Of a stretch of DNA of 64,000 nt, positions 51,001 to 62,659 are shown in pieces. This DNA is from Nemopilema nomurai. Its lineage: Eukaryota; Cnidaria; Scyphozoa; Rhizostomeae; Rhizostomatidae. Within the stretch, counting starts at the first letter, position 1; every line of letters starts with the position of its first letter. Both the position numbers and the translations under genes were made by a program. The DNA lies in the NCBI GenBank assembly GCA_003864495.1, contig ML133426.1:2976001-3040000 (forward strand), read 5' to 3'. A model generated the notes under the pieces. That model searched no databases and had not been told where the DNA came from. It worked only from the letters and a program-made list of their open reading frames with translations.

Positions 51001-54000
51001 GACGCCTTTTCAGAAAACTCACAGGCGCTCTCTTTATTTCTCATAAAAACTACAAAATCGTCAAAGAATAATCCTTGCTTGTTATTGTCCATGCTACAAA
51101 CTCAGGATCACCTTCTTCATAATCTCTTAGGTGATCTCTTAAGGTTGATGCCAGTAACTATGGGGACGAACTCACTCCACAAACTACAAGTGCAGAGTCT
51201 ACAATGTTGGGTTTTCCTCTAGTGGATTACTTGCCCACAAGAACCTTAGGTAGTCCCTATCATGTTCATCAACTTTTTTGTTTAGAAAGGCCTTCTCTAT
51301 GTCTGCTGTCATTGCATTTCCCTTCATTCTAGCCACTACACTCCACTCTGGTTCTTTTTTGAATTTACTCAACTGTTTGCTCAACCCAGAAACATTTTTT
51401 TCATAATTTGATGAAAGTACCCGGGAGCCTGACTTACCAGGAATGTCACCTGGTTCCACTCAATGAAATGTCATCTTGAGATTATTCACTCACCTTATCA
51501 GTGGGTCTAATGCCCATGGTTGCAGAGTCCCACAATTTGGGATGTCTAACTGCATCTGCCTTGTACTACCAGCACTACTTATATTGCTGACCTTTGACTT
51601 GGAGGCCTCTTCACTTGACTTACCCCTTAGTGTTCCTGACAATACCACCCCAATGAGGTCTGATTTGCAACGGGGGTCTCTGGGTTTCCCCTTGTTAGCA
51701 CATCCATGCTGAAATTGCCAAAGGAAATCTACTTCAATTAAAACAGATTTCTCTATATCATACTTACCCTTGGAGACAACTGACAACCACAGTCCCTGCA
51801 AATGCAGATAATCGTAATCATAATCATTTCTGACAGAATTAATGTGAATAGCCTCAACAGATGCAATTTTTCGAACAACATGAGCTTAAATTTTTATGCT
51901 CTATCCACCTGCATTGTTTAAAAATTTAACTGAAAAACACCATTAAATCCACACGTCTCAGTGCTATTTCCAAATGCTGTTAGTTGCAACCGATCCCTTC
52001 TGATTACATTAAGATCTGCATGCTCCTTAACACTGGCCGTCACAAACGATTTGTTACCTCCACAATCAAACAGCCCGAAAACCTTACATTAACCCCTACC
52101 CCTACATTCACCCCTACCCCTTGCAAGGGCCTGTGCGGTTTGCATCGCAACCACACCGGCAGCACTCTTCATGTGCATAGGATTTGATACTGAGCCACCA
52201 ATCCACCTGCGCCCTGGTCACCCTCACCCAAAGCAGCATTATGATATCCTTGACAGTTGCTACTAATAATTTTTACTTTACATTTGACAGCAGCATAGCC
52301 CCTTTGCAAGCAATTAAAGCATCGTGCATATTTCTCAAAAAATTCATACAATACTTAACAATCTTACCCCTTGACAATTGGCTGGAGCACGACCCCTAAA
52401 CTAAATGGACAAACATGTCTTTTCTAAGCAAAGAATGCACTTACAGTTCTTTTAGCTAAACCATTTACTTTTTTCTTCAGCTCCTTGCCTGTACGTCTTT
52501 AGATTTCTTCACACAAGTCCAATTCTCTTTTCATAGCATTCACTAACTCATGAACATACCACTCCAAATAATAGACAAGGTGGTGAATAATAACAAATTC
52601 GCCTTCCTCGAGGGAGAATGGGTAGCTATGGCGGCGGCGATTGCCTATCATTTTCTCGGGTGGAAATGTGGCGCATCGTTCTGTGCGGCCTGCTGTTGTT
52701 AAGCAACATCAATGTTGCCTCTTACCCGGCCCCTTTTCAATATGCGCGAGAAAGTGTTGGGCAAAATGTTGGGCGGAATATTGGAGCGTTTAACCAGGGC
52801 TTAAGTGGTTGACATTTCGAGCTGTTGTTGTTTTTCCAGGCACTTTACGCTGAGAAAGCGTTTTGTTGAATGATTACTCTTATTTTAGTTACTCTAATGA
52901 AACTCTAGTGTTTTTATTACTTGCAGTTTGGCTTTAACATGTGGCTATCGAAATGTATGAAAGCTCTGTTCGGTTTATAGTATTATAATTTGTAATTTCT
53001 TAACAATTTGAAGGTTATGAATTTTTTGAATAATTACCAACACGCAGTTTCCCGGGGCAATGTTGGTAGCATGTGTAGGCCATTAGCAGTGCAGATCAAT
53101 CTCTATGTAGTTGAAGCTGTCCTGGTTGTCCATCTACTTTTTTCTCGATGCTAAGGGTTTTAATGAATGACTTTAATTCATGTTAGTCTTTAGACTTTAA
53201 CTCTATTAGTATTTCATAACTATCTAATTGATTTTAGATAGTAGTATATCAGCACTTTGCCAAATTGTATTACGTTCCTTCCCTCGCAATCTTTTGCTCC
53301 AAGAAGTTTTTTGATAATGCCTACACAAGAATTATTTCGTATTGAAGTTCAATTCGTATTTGAAGTTGTAGAGATTCCTTTTTGTTACATACCTTGCAGT
53401 TGCCACAACCACAACGACTTTTTCATCCGCATTTTTCTAGGCACGCTGGTTACTTCTACTGTGGGTCCTGCGCAGCACATGCATACAAGCAAATTGATGC
53501 GTCAAACATGTGTGTATTCGTCATTTGAAATGCATACATTATTACATATGCTTTTCTGATGAAGTTACCATCTTTTCATGATATAGATCCGCGCTGTAAA
53601 TGGTCATTTGTTTTCTTTTGAGAATATTTTTGTCAATGGCAAGCAGACAGTGGTTAGCTCAATCACGTGTCAAGGTGAGCTCAATCACGTGTCAAGGTGA
53701 GCTCAATCACGTGTCAAGGTGAGCTCAATCACGTGTCAAGGTGAGCTCAATCACGTCTCAAGGTGAGCTCAATCACGTGTCATAGTGAGCTAAATCACGT
53801 GTCAAGGTGAGCTCAATCACGTTCTCAACCACGCACTAAAATTAATCTAATGACATCTTCAGTGAAACTGACAATGGCACTTCTTTGCAGTAAAAGGATC
53901 TTCATCTTGGGTCCATCTCATCACTATGGTTTGCCTGGTTGCGCACTCACCAAAGTTGCAGTTTACCAAACACCGCTTTACGACTTGAATATAGATGCTG

Positions 54001-57000
54001 AAGGTAATGTTTTTCACAGTTCTGAATGGGCCCATAACATTGGATTGTTAGCGTGTTGCAAGTTTTTGCAAATATAAGACATCCTAGCATACCCAAATCC
54101 ATTTCCGAATCATGATACGTAGTAGCTAAAGAATTCAAAATTGATACTGTCAATTCATAATTGAGCAACGAAGAAAACTGGAAATTTGGTGAAAAGTGTT
54201 TTTTATGGTGATCTAAGTGTACCAAGAAAAAATGTATGAAAAGATCAAAAGTTACAAAAAGACCTAATCTTTCAAATTTTCAAGCTTTTCTCTCCAAGTT
54301 GTCTGGGTTGTTTTTCGAGAAGTAGGTATTTTATGACCAGTGTGCATTTGCCTTCAGCAAAGAGGAAAACTGTGGGACAGACCGAAAAATTAAATGGTGC
54401 CTTATTTAAAAGTTTTCTCAGTTGTTTTTTATTTCAAATTGTTACCTTGTCTCAGTTGTTACCTTACCTTATCGTAACTTAAGTGTTTGCAAAATCCCCA
54501 ACCTTTTTGCTACTTTTTCCGTAAACTGAACTTTATGAAAGGATATTTTTTCGATAGTTCTTAAGCTATCTATTTCTGTACTGATAGTGAACAACCATCT
54601 TCTGGAAACAGGAAAATTTGAAATGATGGATATAAAAACAGATGAAAATGAGCATAGTATAGAAATGCAATTGCCGTACATTGCCAAAGTGATGGAAAGG
54701 TAAAACTTGCAAGTATCCTTTTCTTTTCATCGTAAATATGATTATATCGCACAATTCATCGTTTTCCTTATTAATTCGGAACGCAATGCATATTGGTATT
54801 TGTAGTTAACAACAACAAAACAATCGGCGCGCACTTCAAATCATTGGATATATCGCTCAGTGACACTTTAGGGCGGTTCCGTAATAATTTATCAAAATAA
54901 TTGAAAATAATTTATGTCTCCTCATTTACTAAACATTTTCAAAGTAGTTGGAAAGAAGCTTTGATAGTACCTTTGCTGAAAAGAGGGGAACCTGACGTGG
55001 TTAACAAAAGTTATAGACCAGTTAGTAACTTGTAACTGAAAAAGTAGCTAAAAAGAAAATGAAAGGCTGCTATATCCAACTTCATGTCATACGTAAATGA
55101 GAAGCTCTCTGGATATGAGTCTGTACAAGAAGACAAATTTAGCACTGAGACAGTCTTAACCAAAGTACATGATTATGCAGGAGCTCAGTAAAATTTTGGA
55201 AAAGTTGATGTAACGGTAACGAGTTATGCAAGCGACCATGTTTTGAAATGGTCATTTTGAAAGAAAAGAAATTCCTTCAATAACTGCTAACATTGGGTTT
55301 TGTCCTAGAAAAGTTAAGGAGTGGATAGGTAGAAATGGCTATTTAGCGAAGGAAGAATATACCTAGAATGCAGCTTTAATATACCTAGGCGTATGGCTAT
55401 AAAATGCTCCTAATGTGAAAAAGTTTATAAGTGTGGCGTTGCACCTTTGAAGCCGTACAACAACAGGAAAATCAACAAAGCATTTTATAAAGTGGCTCTA
55501 GAGTATATTTGCGCTATGATTGATGTGAAGCAATCAAAGTATTTATTGCGCACTGTTAATGGCATGGATTATAATGAACACCGTTTCACGCGAAGACATG
55601 TGGAGCTAGTGTATTTCAATCTGTGTGTAAGCCTCGTTTCATTTCAACTCCCTTCCCTTACAAGTTAAGACCCAAGACTCTTTAAGCTTCATGGATTTCT
55701 TATGCTTTTAGATACAGGGCATTGGTGATTATAGTGCAAGGCGCCATAGATAGATATGATATATGTGCTTTGTCTCTATAAAAACAGATTATTGTTATAA
55801 TCATGCGCTACTCTTACATTCCTAAACTGTTTTTTTGATCTGCAACTGACTATTTATCTTATGAGCTTTTGACCGTTTTCTGACGTTTGCATGTTCTGAG
55901 GATTTCCGGACGAAAAGGCCCTTCAAGTATGAAAACTTATGTATCCGCTTTTATCTTACTGTGAAGTTTCATGCCACAAAACATTTGTTCTTTCCATTCG
56001 CCACGTCTTTGAGTAAAACCATTAGCCTGTTTCATTCTCTTTTTGGATCATTTTTAGTTTGAATCATGAAATGTTTTGGCTTTTTCAAATGTGTGGTTAT
56101 GAAAGTACTTGACTTGAGGTGATTTAAACATTTTAGGCGCCGTGGTTCGTATACAGTTATACCGGTCTTAGTTGGAAGTACAAACAAACATAAGGAGGCT
56201 CTGTATGGAGAGATATTCAGTAGCTACATTCTGGATCCCGAAAACCTCTTCATAATATCGTCCGATTTTTGTCATTGGGGTATGTGAATGGTAATTGTTT
56301 CTCTTAGACTATGATGCCTCTTTTGTCGTTCAAGATACCTGTTTGCCTCATGTAATGTCTCAAATTGGAAACATCTGGATTAGATTCAAGTTTAAGGATT
56401 GAATACAAGGACAAGCTGTCAAAAAGAATGTGCTCTTGGTTTTCTGTTCGAAAGTACAGATACTGTATCATGGCGCATGCGCGTATAAGCCATGATTCGT
56501 TAAACTATGAGCTGTATTGTTAATCAAAAGAACTTCATTTGATATTGCAATTGATGTCATATATCAAACTGAGTTTGAAAAAGTGATATACACGTTTGCT
56601 ACAGGTTGATATATAGTATGCTACAGATTATTTATAATCTACAAATAGGTAATCTACGCACACATATAATTCTATGTGCAAACTATCGAGCATTGTTTGA
56701 CGGGAAAACCACAGCAAGGGATACTTTAACTGTAGTTAAATGGCCCTGACAAAGTTTGGCTCAGTAAAATGAGCGGTGGGTTTTGAAGCACTAATCTTGA
56801 GTTGGGATCCGACTAGGAGAAGCTCGATACAGTTGAGCAGCACCCTAGTGGAAAGAGATTTTCCCATTCGGCCTTTGCCTTTTAAGGAAATTTTAAGCTT
56901 TATAAAATTATCAGACAACTGAAGTATGTTCCAAATGGATTTGACTCTCGGTTCCTTATCTTAAGCGACTTTAAATGTTCGTGATAGCTTTTTATTTGTT

Positions 57001-60000
57001 TCTTTTTTGGTTTCAGTTTTTCTTTCTTGTGCGGACGAAGTTTCTTTCTTTCATTGTATGGTAAAGGTTGGTCATTCCCTTGGGTTGGTCATTTCCTTGG
57101 GTTGGTCGTTCCCTTGGGTTGGTCGTTCCCTTGGGTTGGTCGTCCCCTTGTTATTATTCTTACCTCAGAAGCGAATTCTCTTCTATTTTGTTCTGTTGAA
57201 GGTAAAAGATTTAGATTCACCCATTTTGACAAGTCGTTCGGAAAGATTCATCAGTCTATTGAAGCTTTGGACAGAATGGTAAGCTTTCATGATATGAAGT
57301 TTTTTAGGAGGATTTAGCCAAAGCTGTTTATGGTAGTTCCCTTCTAGTCGCTTGGGTCATGCGGTTTAATTACTCATATATCTGTTAGAAGCATTTTTCT
57401 ATTTAAAACCTAGCATTATTTTATGTTACTGTTACATCATTTTTCACTTTCCAGTTGCTATTTTCTTTATTCATTCTTCTCTGCCGTTTTCTCTTAATAA
57501 AGGGTATGGATCTGATAGAAAGAATGGATACAAATGGCTTTCATGAATACCTGAAAAGATTTTCCAATACAATTTGTGGCAGACACCCAATTGGAATCTT
57601 TCTCAATGTATGTAATTTACTTTTTTCCTCCAAGTAACACATCTTGTATTGACTCATTAATTGCAGTTTTGAGAGAAATCTCCATCGCTTACTGCTTATT
57701 TATCGTTTCTGAATATGTTGTGATTCCTTGTAAGATAAAATAGTCGAATGTCAAATACTGATGATGAAGAAGAGAAAGAAGAAAAAGGAGAAGGGCAGGA
57801 GAAATAATTAGATGAGTAAGATCATGATGAAAAACATCTTCATGACGAGAAACATCTTCATGATGAGAAAGATCTTTATGAGGAGAAAGATCTTCATGAT
57901 GAGAAACATCTTCATGAAGAGAAACATCTTCATCATGAGAAACATCTTCATGATGAGAAAGTTCTTCATGGCGAGGGACATCTTCATCATGAGAAACATC
58001 TTCATGATGAGAAAGTTCTTCATGGCGAGGGACATCTTCATCATGAGAAACATCTTCATGATGAGAAAGTTCTTCATGGCGAGGGACATCTTCATCATGA
58101 GAAACATCTTCATGATGAGAAAGTTCTTCATGGCGAGGGACATCTTCATCATGAGAAACATCTGCATGATGAGAAACAACTTCATCATGAGAAACATCTC
58201 CATGATGAAAAACATCTGCATGATGAGAAACAACTTCATCATGAGAAACATCTCCATGATGAAAAACATCCTTATGATGAAAACCACTTCATTTTGAAAA
58301 AGATCTTTATTATGGAAAACATCTTCATAATGAAAAAAGACTCCGCTTAGTTTTTCCGCTTGAGCTTTGAAATATAAAATGGAGCCTCAGCATGCGCCTT
58401 CTTTGTTGGCTGCTATCGAAAATTCCTACATGGTGTAAGGTGAAATACAAGTCTTCGATATTTTGCTGGTTTTGCGATGACATGCCTGGATTCAGTCGTG
58501 CCTAGGCCTATTTCTACTAGTGCTCCGTTATTCCAGTATGGGTATTTCCTTGCAACGTTATTGTTTCAAAATGATTATGGTACGTGAATCGTGATAACTT
58601 GCAACTGTGTTCGTGATTTGTGCAACCCAAATCGCGTCATTTAGTGGTGTTTTAAGTGAAAACTAACTGCATTTGAATAATTCTTCAGATTGTTTCATAA
58701 AATGAGAATGATCGAAACATATTAATGATGGAGGAACTGTTAAAAAGATTATAAACAAAGTATCCCTTTTTGTTTAACCGTGCATACGGTAGCAGTTGGC
58801 TTCTACTGATTTTTTCGGCTCCTGGCTTTTGGACTGTCTTTGGAGCTTCAAGTTTTCCGCAAATTTTGAAAATAGAAGATGGCGGAGAATGACAAGCTGT
58901 TCTCAGTCAAATTTGTGATCTAACTGTAAAAGATGCGCTCAAGTTTATTGGAGGAAAAAAGGGAAGGTGACCTATGCCATTACTCCAAATCTATGCTATT
59001 ACTGAGGCCAAACGGTCTCGACTGTTACTAAATTTTCCATTCGACTCTGTACGACTTTTCGTATGAGACTACGTAGTGTAGCCTGCGTTCGGACCTTGTT
59101 GACAAGCGACTTTGTTGACAAGCGACTTTGTTGACAAGCGACTTTTTTCCGACTGTTAGGAATGCCATCAATGATTATTAATTTGATCTTATAATCATAA
59201 ATACAGCATGTTAGCCACATGATAGCATCATGTTTCTATGCTTTTTTGAGCTCCTCTCTAATAGCACTGTATTCTTTGTTAGATCGTGATTTATACTCAC
59301 GTGAAATATCTCATTTCAAAGTTCTGCAGTTATATTAAGGCAATAACACTATTGCCAACCGTTAAAGAAATTAAATTTCCTGTGAAAATTACATTAAATT
59401 TCAATGGCATTGATTATATTATCAACCATATTATTATAATGCAAATATGCAAGTTAGTTTTTTAGAAGGTCTTGCCAGGAGCTTTTTGAATTTTATTCTG
59501 ATTTTCTTCTAGTTATTTTCATGGTTTAAAATATTGGCAGGTCTCAAATCTCTATGGACTATTACATGGTTCTGAAGAAACTGCAATCCACTTGCTATTT
59601 TTTCCTATTGGACGATTACATGCTCGAATCCCTCAAAATCATACACTTAAAGGCCGATCATATGAGAGTTTTCAGTCCGGGCTGGAATTCAGTCCCCCTC
59701 TGCCTCAGCTCTTTGTAAAAATGACTTTACGATTACATGAGAAGTTTTAAGCCCTCCTTGAGCTAGGCGGGTTGGGATTTTCAGCCTGGGTGAACGGGCT
59801 GAGATTTCTCATATAATCGCAAATTTTGCCAGCCTGGTATGAGAATTTAGTTTGCGCACGAGCATTTTGAGTACAGTTCGCGCCAAAACACCAAAAAGAA
59901 GCTTGTCAAAGATGGCAGAAGCAAGTGAAAGCAGCAAAGAACGCTTCCAATGGAAAACGGGAGATAAAATTGCAAATCTTATTTAATGTTTAGCAACATA

Positions 60001-61237
60001 CAAGAGCCAATTGGAATTCAATAACAGTGACTTCAACGCAGACAAGGTAAAGCAATACCTTGTAGAGCCAATAAAACGCCGAATTGGAGCACATAGATGG
60101 ACAGCATCTTCCGCGCCTTTTTTGCGAAACCATTTTGAATTTTTAAACTTCGAACGATTTCGGCGCGAAAACAGTAGTTGATTCCAGACCGGGCTGAAAA
60201 CTCTCAAATAATCGGCCCCGTATTGTGATTGGTTGTTTATTAACCCACTGGTTCATTCTTTGTATTGGTCTTTGGCTTTGTGCTGCAATCGTCTTATGGA
60301 CTTCTGCTTTCACAGAATATTTTAATTCATCATATTTGAAATGGATTGAACCGGAATTAAAGTCAAGATGGTATTTTCTCTGGTGAACTTTTCCCGGAAG
60401 GTTTTACAACAACTCTAATTTGCAATCTTTCGAGTCATGTTTTCCTGCAATTGGCTCTGCAAATTAAGGAATCAATTGTTAAAATCAGGAGTTTTTCGCC
60501 CAGGAACAAGTGATTTAAGATAAATTTCTTTCATAACACAACGGCGATTACAACTTGAACAAGAAAGTTAAACGAAGTAAAATTCTAACAGCTCACAGCA
60601 TGAATGCGTACAATGAAAGCGGAAGTAAACGTAATTGCTCGTAACTAAACAATAGCTCTTTTTTTGTATATTCTAACATAAATGCCTTGAAAATGGTTTG
60701 CCTGGCAGGCTCTAGAAAAATTAGCAAAAAAATAGTATTTCATCATTTACGTAAGCGCCTTCTATGACCGACGGTCTGCAGTTGAACTAGGAGGATGCTT
60801 GGCAGCCTTGCGTTTCTGTGCCTTTTTCCAATCATCGTTTTTTACGGTCTTCGCACCTCTGGTGATAACTAGCGATAAAGTGAAGTCAAAGGGAAGCAAA
60901 TGAATGTATGGTGCAAGTCTAGTAAAATGAATGTGTTGTGAATTTGTGAAAAATTGGGCTGCAAAAGTCATTGTGGATAGAGTTTTGTCTCATTGGATCT
61001 TCTTTTGTTTTTGTAAGCTTGTTGACAGTTTAAACTAGAGGCTAGATTAAACTGTACATGTGACAATTTTTCGGGCTGAATGAGTCTGGTGTTTTTTAGG
61101 CTTTGGAAATTGCTAAGAGAAAACAGCCAGGATTGGAAACAGCCAAGTTCAAATTCCTCGACTATTCACAGTCTGGGACCTGCCTGAACATGGATGACAG
61201 CTCTGTTAGTTACGCAGCAGGAGCATTGACACTTTAG
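48075..61237 (+). CDS. MEMO1: MEMO1 (Mediator of ErbB2-driven cell motility 1), complete, nine exons
   Basis: Exons: 48075-48123, 48548-48629, 53441-53509, 53891-54003, 54588-54699, 56137-56279, 57202-57278, 57503-57607 and 61100-61237. All are GT-AG with consistent phases; the sum is 888 nt, 295 residues (human 297). The protein starts [16 protein letters not shown] and contains [18 protein letters not shown] (His45), [19 protein letters not shown] (His77), [46 protein letters not shown] (Cys240) and [14 protein letters not shown] at the end. His45, His77 and Cys240 correspond to human His49, His81 and Cys244, the metal/redox site, so the pocket is intact. MEMO1 is a cytosolic protein of the dioxygenase-like MEMO fold that binds copper, affects ROS signalling and links receptor tyrosine kinases to the cytoskeleton. 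AATAAA follows at 61254. Intron 2 (4.8 kb) hosts a BEL/Pao element and a MITE. Confidence 0.96.
48360..48446 (+). repeat. Short tandem duplication, about 32-bp unit
   Basis: tttcagtattaaaggtcatt followed by atgtaaggtc occurs twice in tandem, with a partial third copy, in MEMO1 intron 1. Confidence 0.75.
49798..50357. mobile_element. 560-bp PIF/Harbinger-like non-autonomous element, copy 2
   Basis: Starts GGCTCGGTTT and ends gcgacgtctaaactgagcc, flanked by TTA at 49795-49797 and 50358-50360. Homologous to 35772-36578, but most of the left terminal repeat and the central 180 bp are deleted. The minus strand keeps the coding remnant in longer form ([20 protein letters not shown], then [19 protein letters not shown]). 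It sits in MEMO1 intron 2, at the edge of the BEL/Pao remnant. Confidence 0.85.
50370..52560 (-). pseudogene. Decayed BEL/Pao-type LTR retrotransposon (gag end to pol)
   Basis: Minus strand, domains in order. Zinc knuckle at about 52330-52200 ([16 protein letters not shown], then [15 protein letters not shown]). Aspartic-protease-like segment at about 52080-51960 ([15 protein letters not shown], with the usual DSG/DTG Asp-Ser/Thr-Gly altered). Segment with [15 protein letters not shown] and VVLSGTLRG at 51800-51500. Reverse transcriptase at 51320-51200 ([23 protein letters not shown]) and around 51060 (LFFDDFVVF in place of YVDD). Further downstream are [16 protein letters not shown] and ILLPIDHRL, typical of the connection and integrase entrance. 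Many stops and frameshifts make it dead. LTRs were not found. It lies antisense in MEMO1 intron 2. Confidence 0.8.
53655..53823 (+). repeat. 22-bp minisatellite with CACGTG in most units, about 7.7 copies
   Basis: Unit gctcaatcacgtgtcaaggtga. Six of the eight unit starts keep the E-box palindrome CACGTG; the fifth and last are mutated (cacgtc, cacgtt). The array ends about 70 bases before MEMO1 exon 4. Confidence 0.93.
54940..55230 (+). pseudogene. Non-LTR retrotransposon reverse-transcriptase fragment
   Basis: The plus strand reads [20 protein letters not shown], then a stop, and later [20 protein letters not shown]. These match the conserved PxxKKGDxxxxxNYRPIS and FxxxxSTETAL blocks of LINE reverse transcriptases. 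Stops are frequent. It lies in MEMO1 intron 5. Confidence 0.7.
57066..57148 (+). repeat. 18-bp minisatellite ttggtcgttcccttgggt, about 4.5 copies
   Basis: In MEMO1 intron 6, ending about 55 bases before exon 7. It produces short spurious ORFs. The units are pyrimidine/GT rich and could add to the splice-site context, but this is not shown. Confidence 0.9.
57815..58340. repeat. 18-bp minisatellite with a 54-bp higher-order unit, open on both strands
   Basis: The basic unit is gagaaacatcttcatgat (18 bp). Between about 57960 and 58175, three units form a 54-bp higher-order unit (with gttcttcatggcgagggaca) repeated four times. Because 18 is a multiple of 3, one plus frame encodes a hydrophilic H-L-H-D-E-K repeat without an ATG, another encodes an M/F-rich peptide of 161 codons, and the minus strand encodes a hydrophobic M/F/L peptide of 159 codons. 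It lies within MEMO1 intron 8. None is a supported gene. Confidence 0.92.
59096..59150 (+). repeat. 18-bp tandem triplication ttgttgacaagcgacttt
   Basis: Three consecutive identical units in MEMO1 intron 8. Confidence 0.9.
59652..60217. mobile_element. 566-bp MITE with ~36-bp inverted ends and a Myb/SANT-like ORF remnant
   Basis: The left end ggccgatcatatgagagttt and the inverted right end ggccgattatttgagagttt run on through tcagtccgggctggaa / tcagcccggtctggaa. Inside on the plus strand, from about 59911, a reading frame starts [20 protein letters not shown], has one TAA, and continues [19 protein letters not shown]. The spacing of W, L and the D-F-N-A-D-K tail resembles Myb/SANT-like DNA-binding domains at the N-terminus of several DNA transposases. 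This looks like an internal-deletion derivative that kept the DNA-binding exon. No clear target duplication was found. Confidence 0.7.
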
Positions 61238-61253
61238 ATCGTTACAAGTTTGT

Positions 61254-61259
61254 AATAAA
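61254..61259 (+). terminator. MEMO1 poly(A) signal AATAAA
   Basis: A canonical hexamer only 17 bases after the MEMO1 stop codon. If used, the 3' UTR would be very short. Confidence 0.65.
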
Positions 61260-62340
61260 CGTAGTTCTACAAAATATTTAAGTTCTCTTTCAAAATCCTT
61301 GTCACTTTTTCGAATGTTTGCTTCTTCTTTGCCACAGAAGTTGATGTATGATGATGCAACCAAAGATCTTTGATGCAACCTAGGAAACAAGGTAACCGGA
61401 TTTTTCTTTTAGTATGCGCTGCTAAGGCTGAAGGCGTCATATTACCAACCATTTACTACAAAAAGCTCCAGTTTAGGAGTGTATAGGAACGCGAGTTTTT
61501 GTTGTGCGGCGTTGCCTATCTGAATGAATTTCTGTGAGGACCCTCCGTTGATGAGTTGAACTTCGATGTGGTCTTATTTAACGTGCAGAGAACACGGAGT
61601 CGGAGGAGCTTCAGCAAGACGCGTGTTAACTTGAACTGGGGTTATAATACCTAAAGAATTGAATATATCTACACACATATATAGTAAACGGATTGTTCTA
61701 AATATAATCGAATGACGCCAGGAAAACAAAGCACAGGTAGGGAGAGGCAAGGTGACGACAGATGATCAATGGAGAGGAAATGCCATGTGAGCAGAGCAGT
61801 GTTTTGATGCTGATGATCTGGAGATCAATGATGTTGATGTCGTAATTGCCTGTTGGGAAATGCCTTGAGTGTAGGTGCAAGTGGCGTGTGATGAATAGGC
61901 AGAAATGGGTGTGTGATGCGAGATGGAAAGTAGGCCTAGGCAGGGTCACTACAAGTGTACCTGATATCCGGTAGGCCATAAAAGAGCAAATAACAGCAAA
62001 AGTTAAAAGCAATAATTAAATCAAATCAAAACTTTTTTCAGCAACAAATCATTAATTACAAGATACGTCATGCTAGTTGTTGAGATACAATCATTAATAA
62101 CAATAAAGATAACATTATGGGGAACAACATAAGATATTTATAAGATCAGCTGATGGACACATGAAAAAATCTCATGAAGGAGCTATCCGAGCCATGTGCA
62201 CAGTTTGACGCGAAATGACGATAATTTGATATTAGTTTTGTTTGAATAATAACAGTAAGATTAAAAAAACAATTTAAAAAAAATCAAATAATAATAGTTT
62301 ACAATATGCACAAATAGATCAATTGCGTTTGAATGGGAAT
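61260..62340. other. Intergenic region downstream of MEMO1
   Basis: Short ORFs on the minus strand (61166-61452, 61698-62012) have no recognisable domain. Nothing else supported. Confidence 0.4.
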
Positions 62341-62349
62341 AAATAGGAC

Positions 62350-62650
62350 TAAAGGTTCTCTAGAATGTAATTTTTCATGTTTCTTTTGAAGGATTGTTTA
62401 ATGGCAGCATTTTTCAAGTCTAGAGGCAGAGAATTCCATAATTTAACACCATCAAATGTAAGGAAGCTTTTTTAGTTTTTGGCACTTTTTGGCACGTAGT
62501 TTATACAGAACTCCAATACCGTTAATATATAGATATTTTAATGTTTACTTGTTTTACATGCTGTTTCCAATTTAGCTTTTCATCTATTATAATTCCAAGA
62601 TATTTTGTACAATTTTCCTGCTTAAGTTTTTGTTGAAAGTCAAGAACGTC
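62350..62650 (-). pseudogene. LINE (CR1/jockey-like) reverse-transcriptase C-terminal remnant
   Basis: The minus strand reads QENCTKYLGIIIDEKLNWKQ, the conserved LGV-x-ID-x-L-W block after the polymerase domain. After a deletion it reads VKLWNSLPLDLKNAAIKQSF, the characteristic LWNSLP ending of these elements. Frames are broken. The satellite at 62660 begins exactly where the homology stops. Confidence 0.72.
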
Positions 62651-62659
62651 CCAATCGGC

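Noticed and set aside
57808..58297. Overlapping ~160-codon ORFs on both strands
   Set aside because: Generated by an 18-bp minisatellite inside MEMO1 intron 8; low complexity on both strands.
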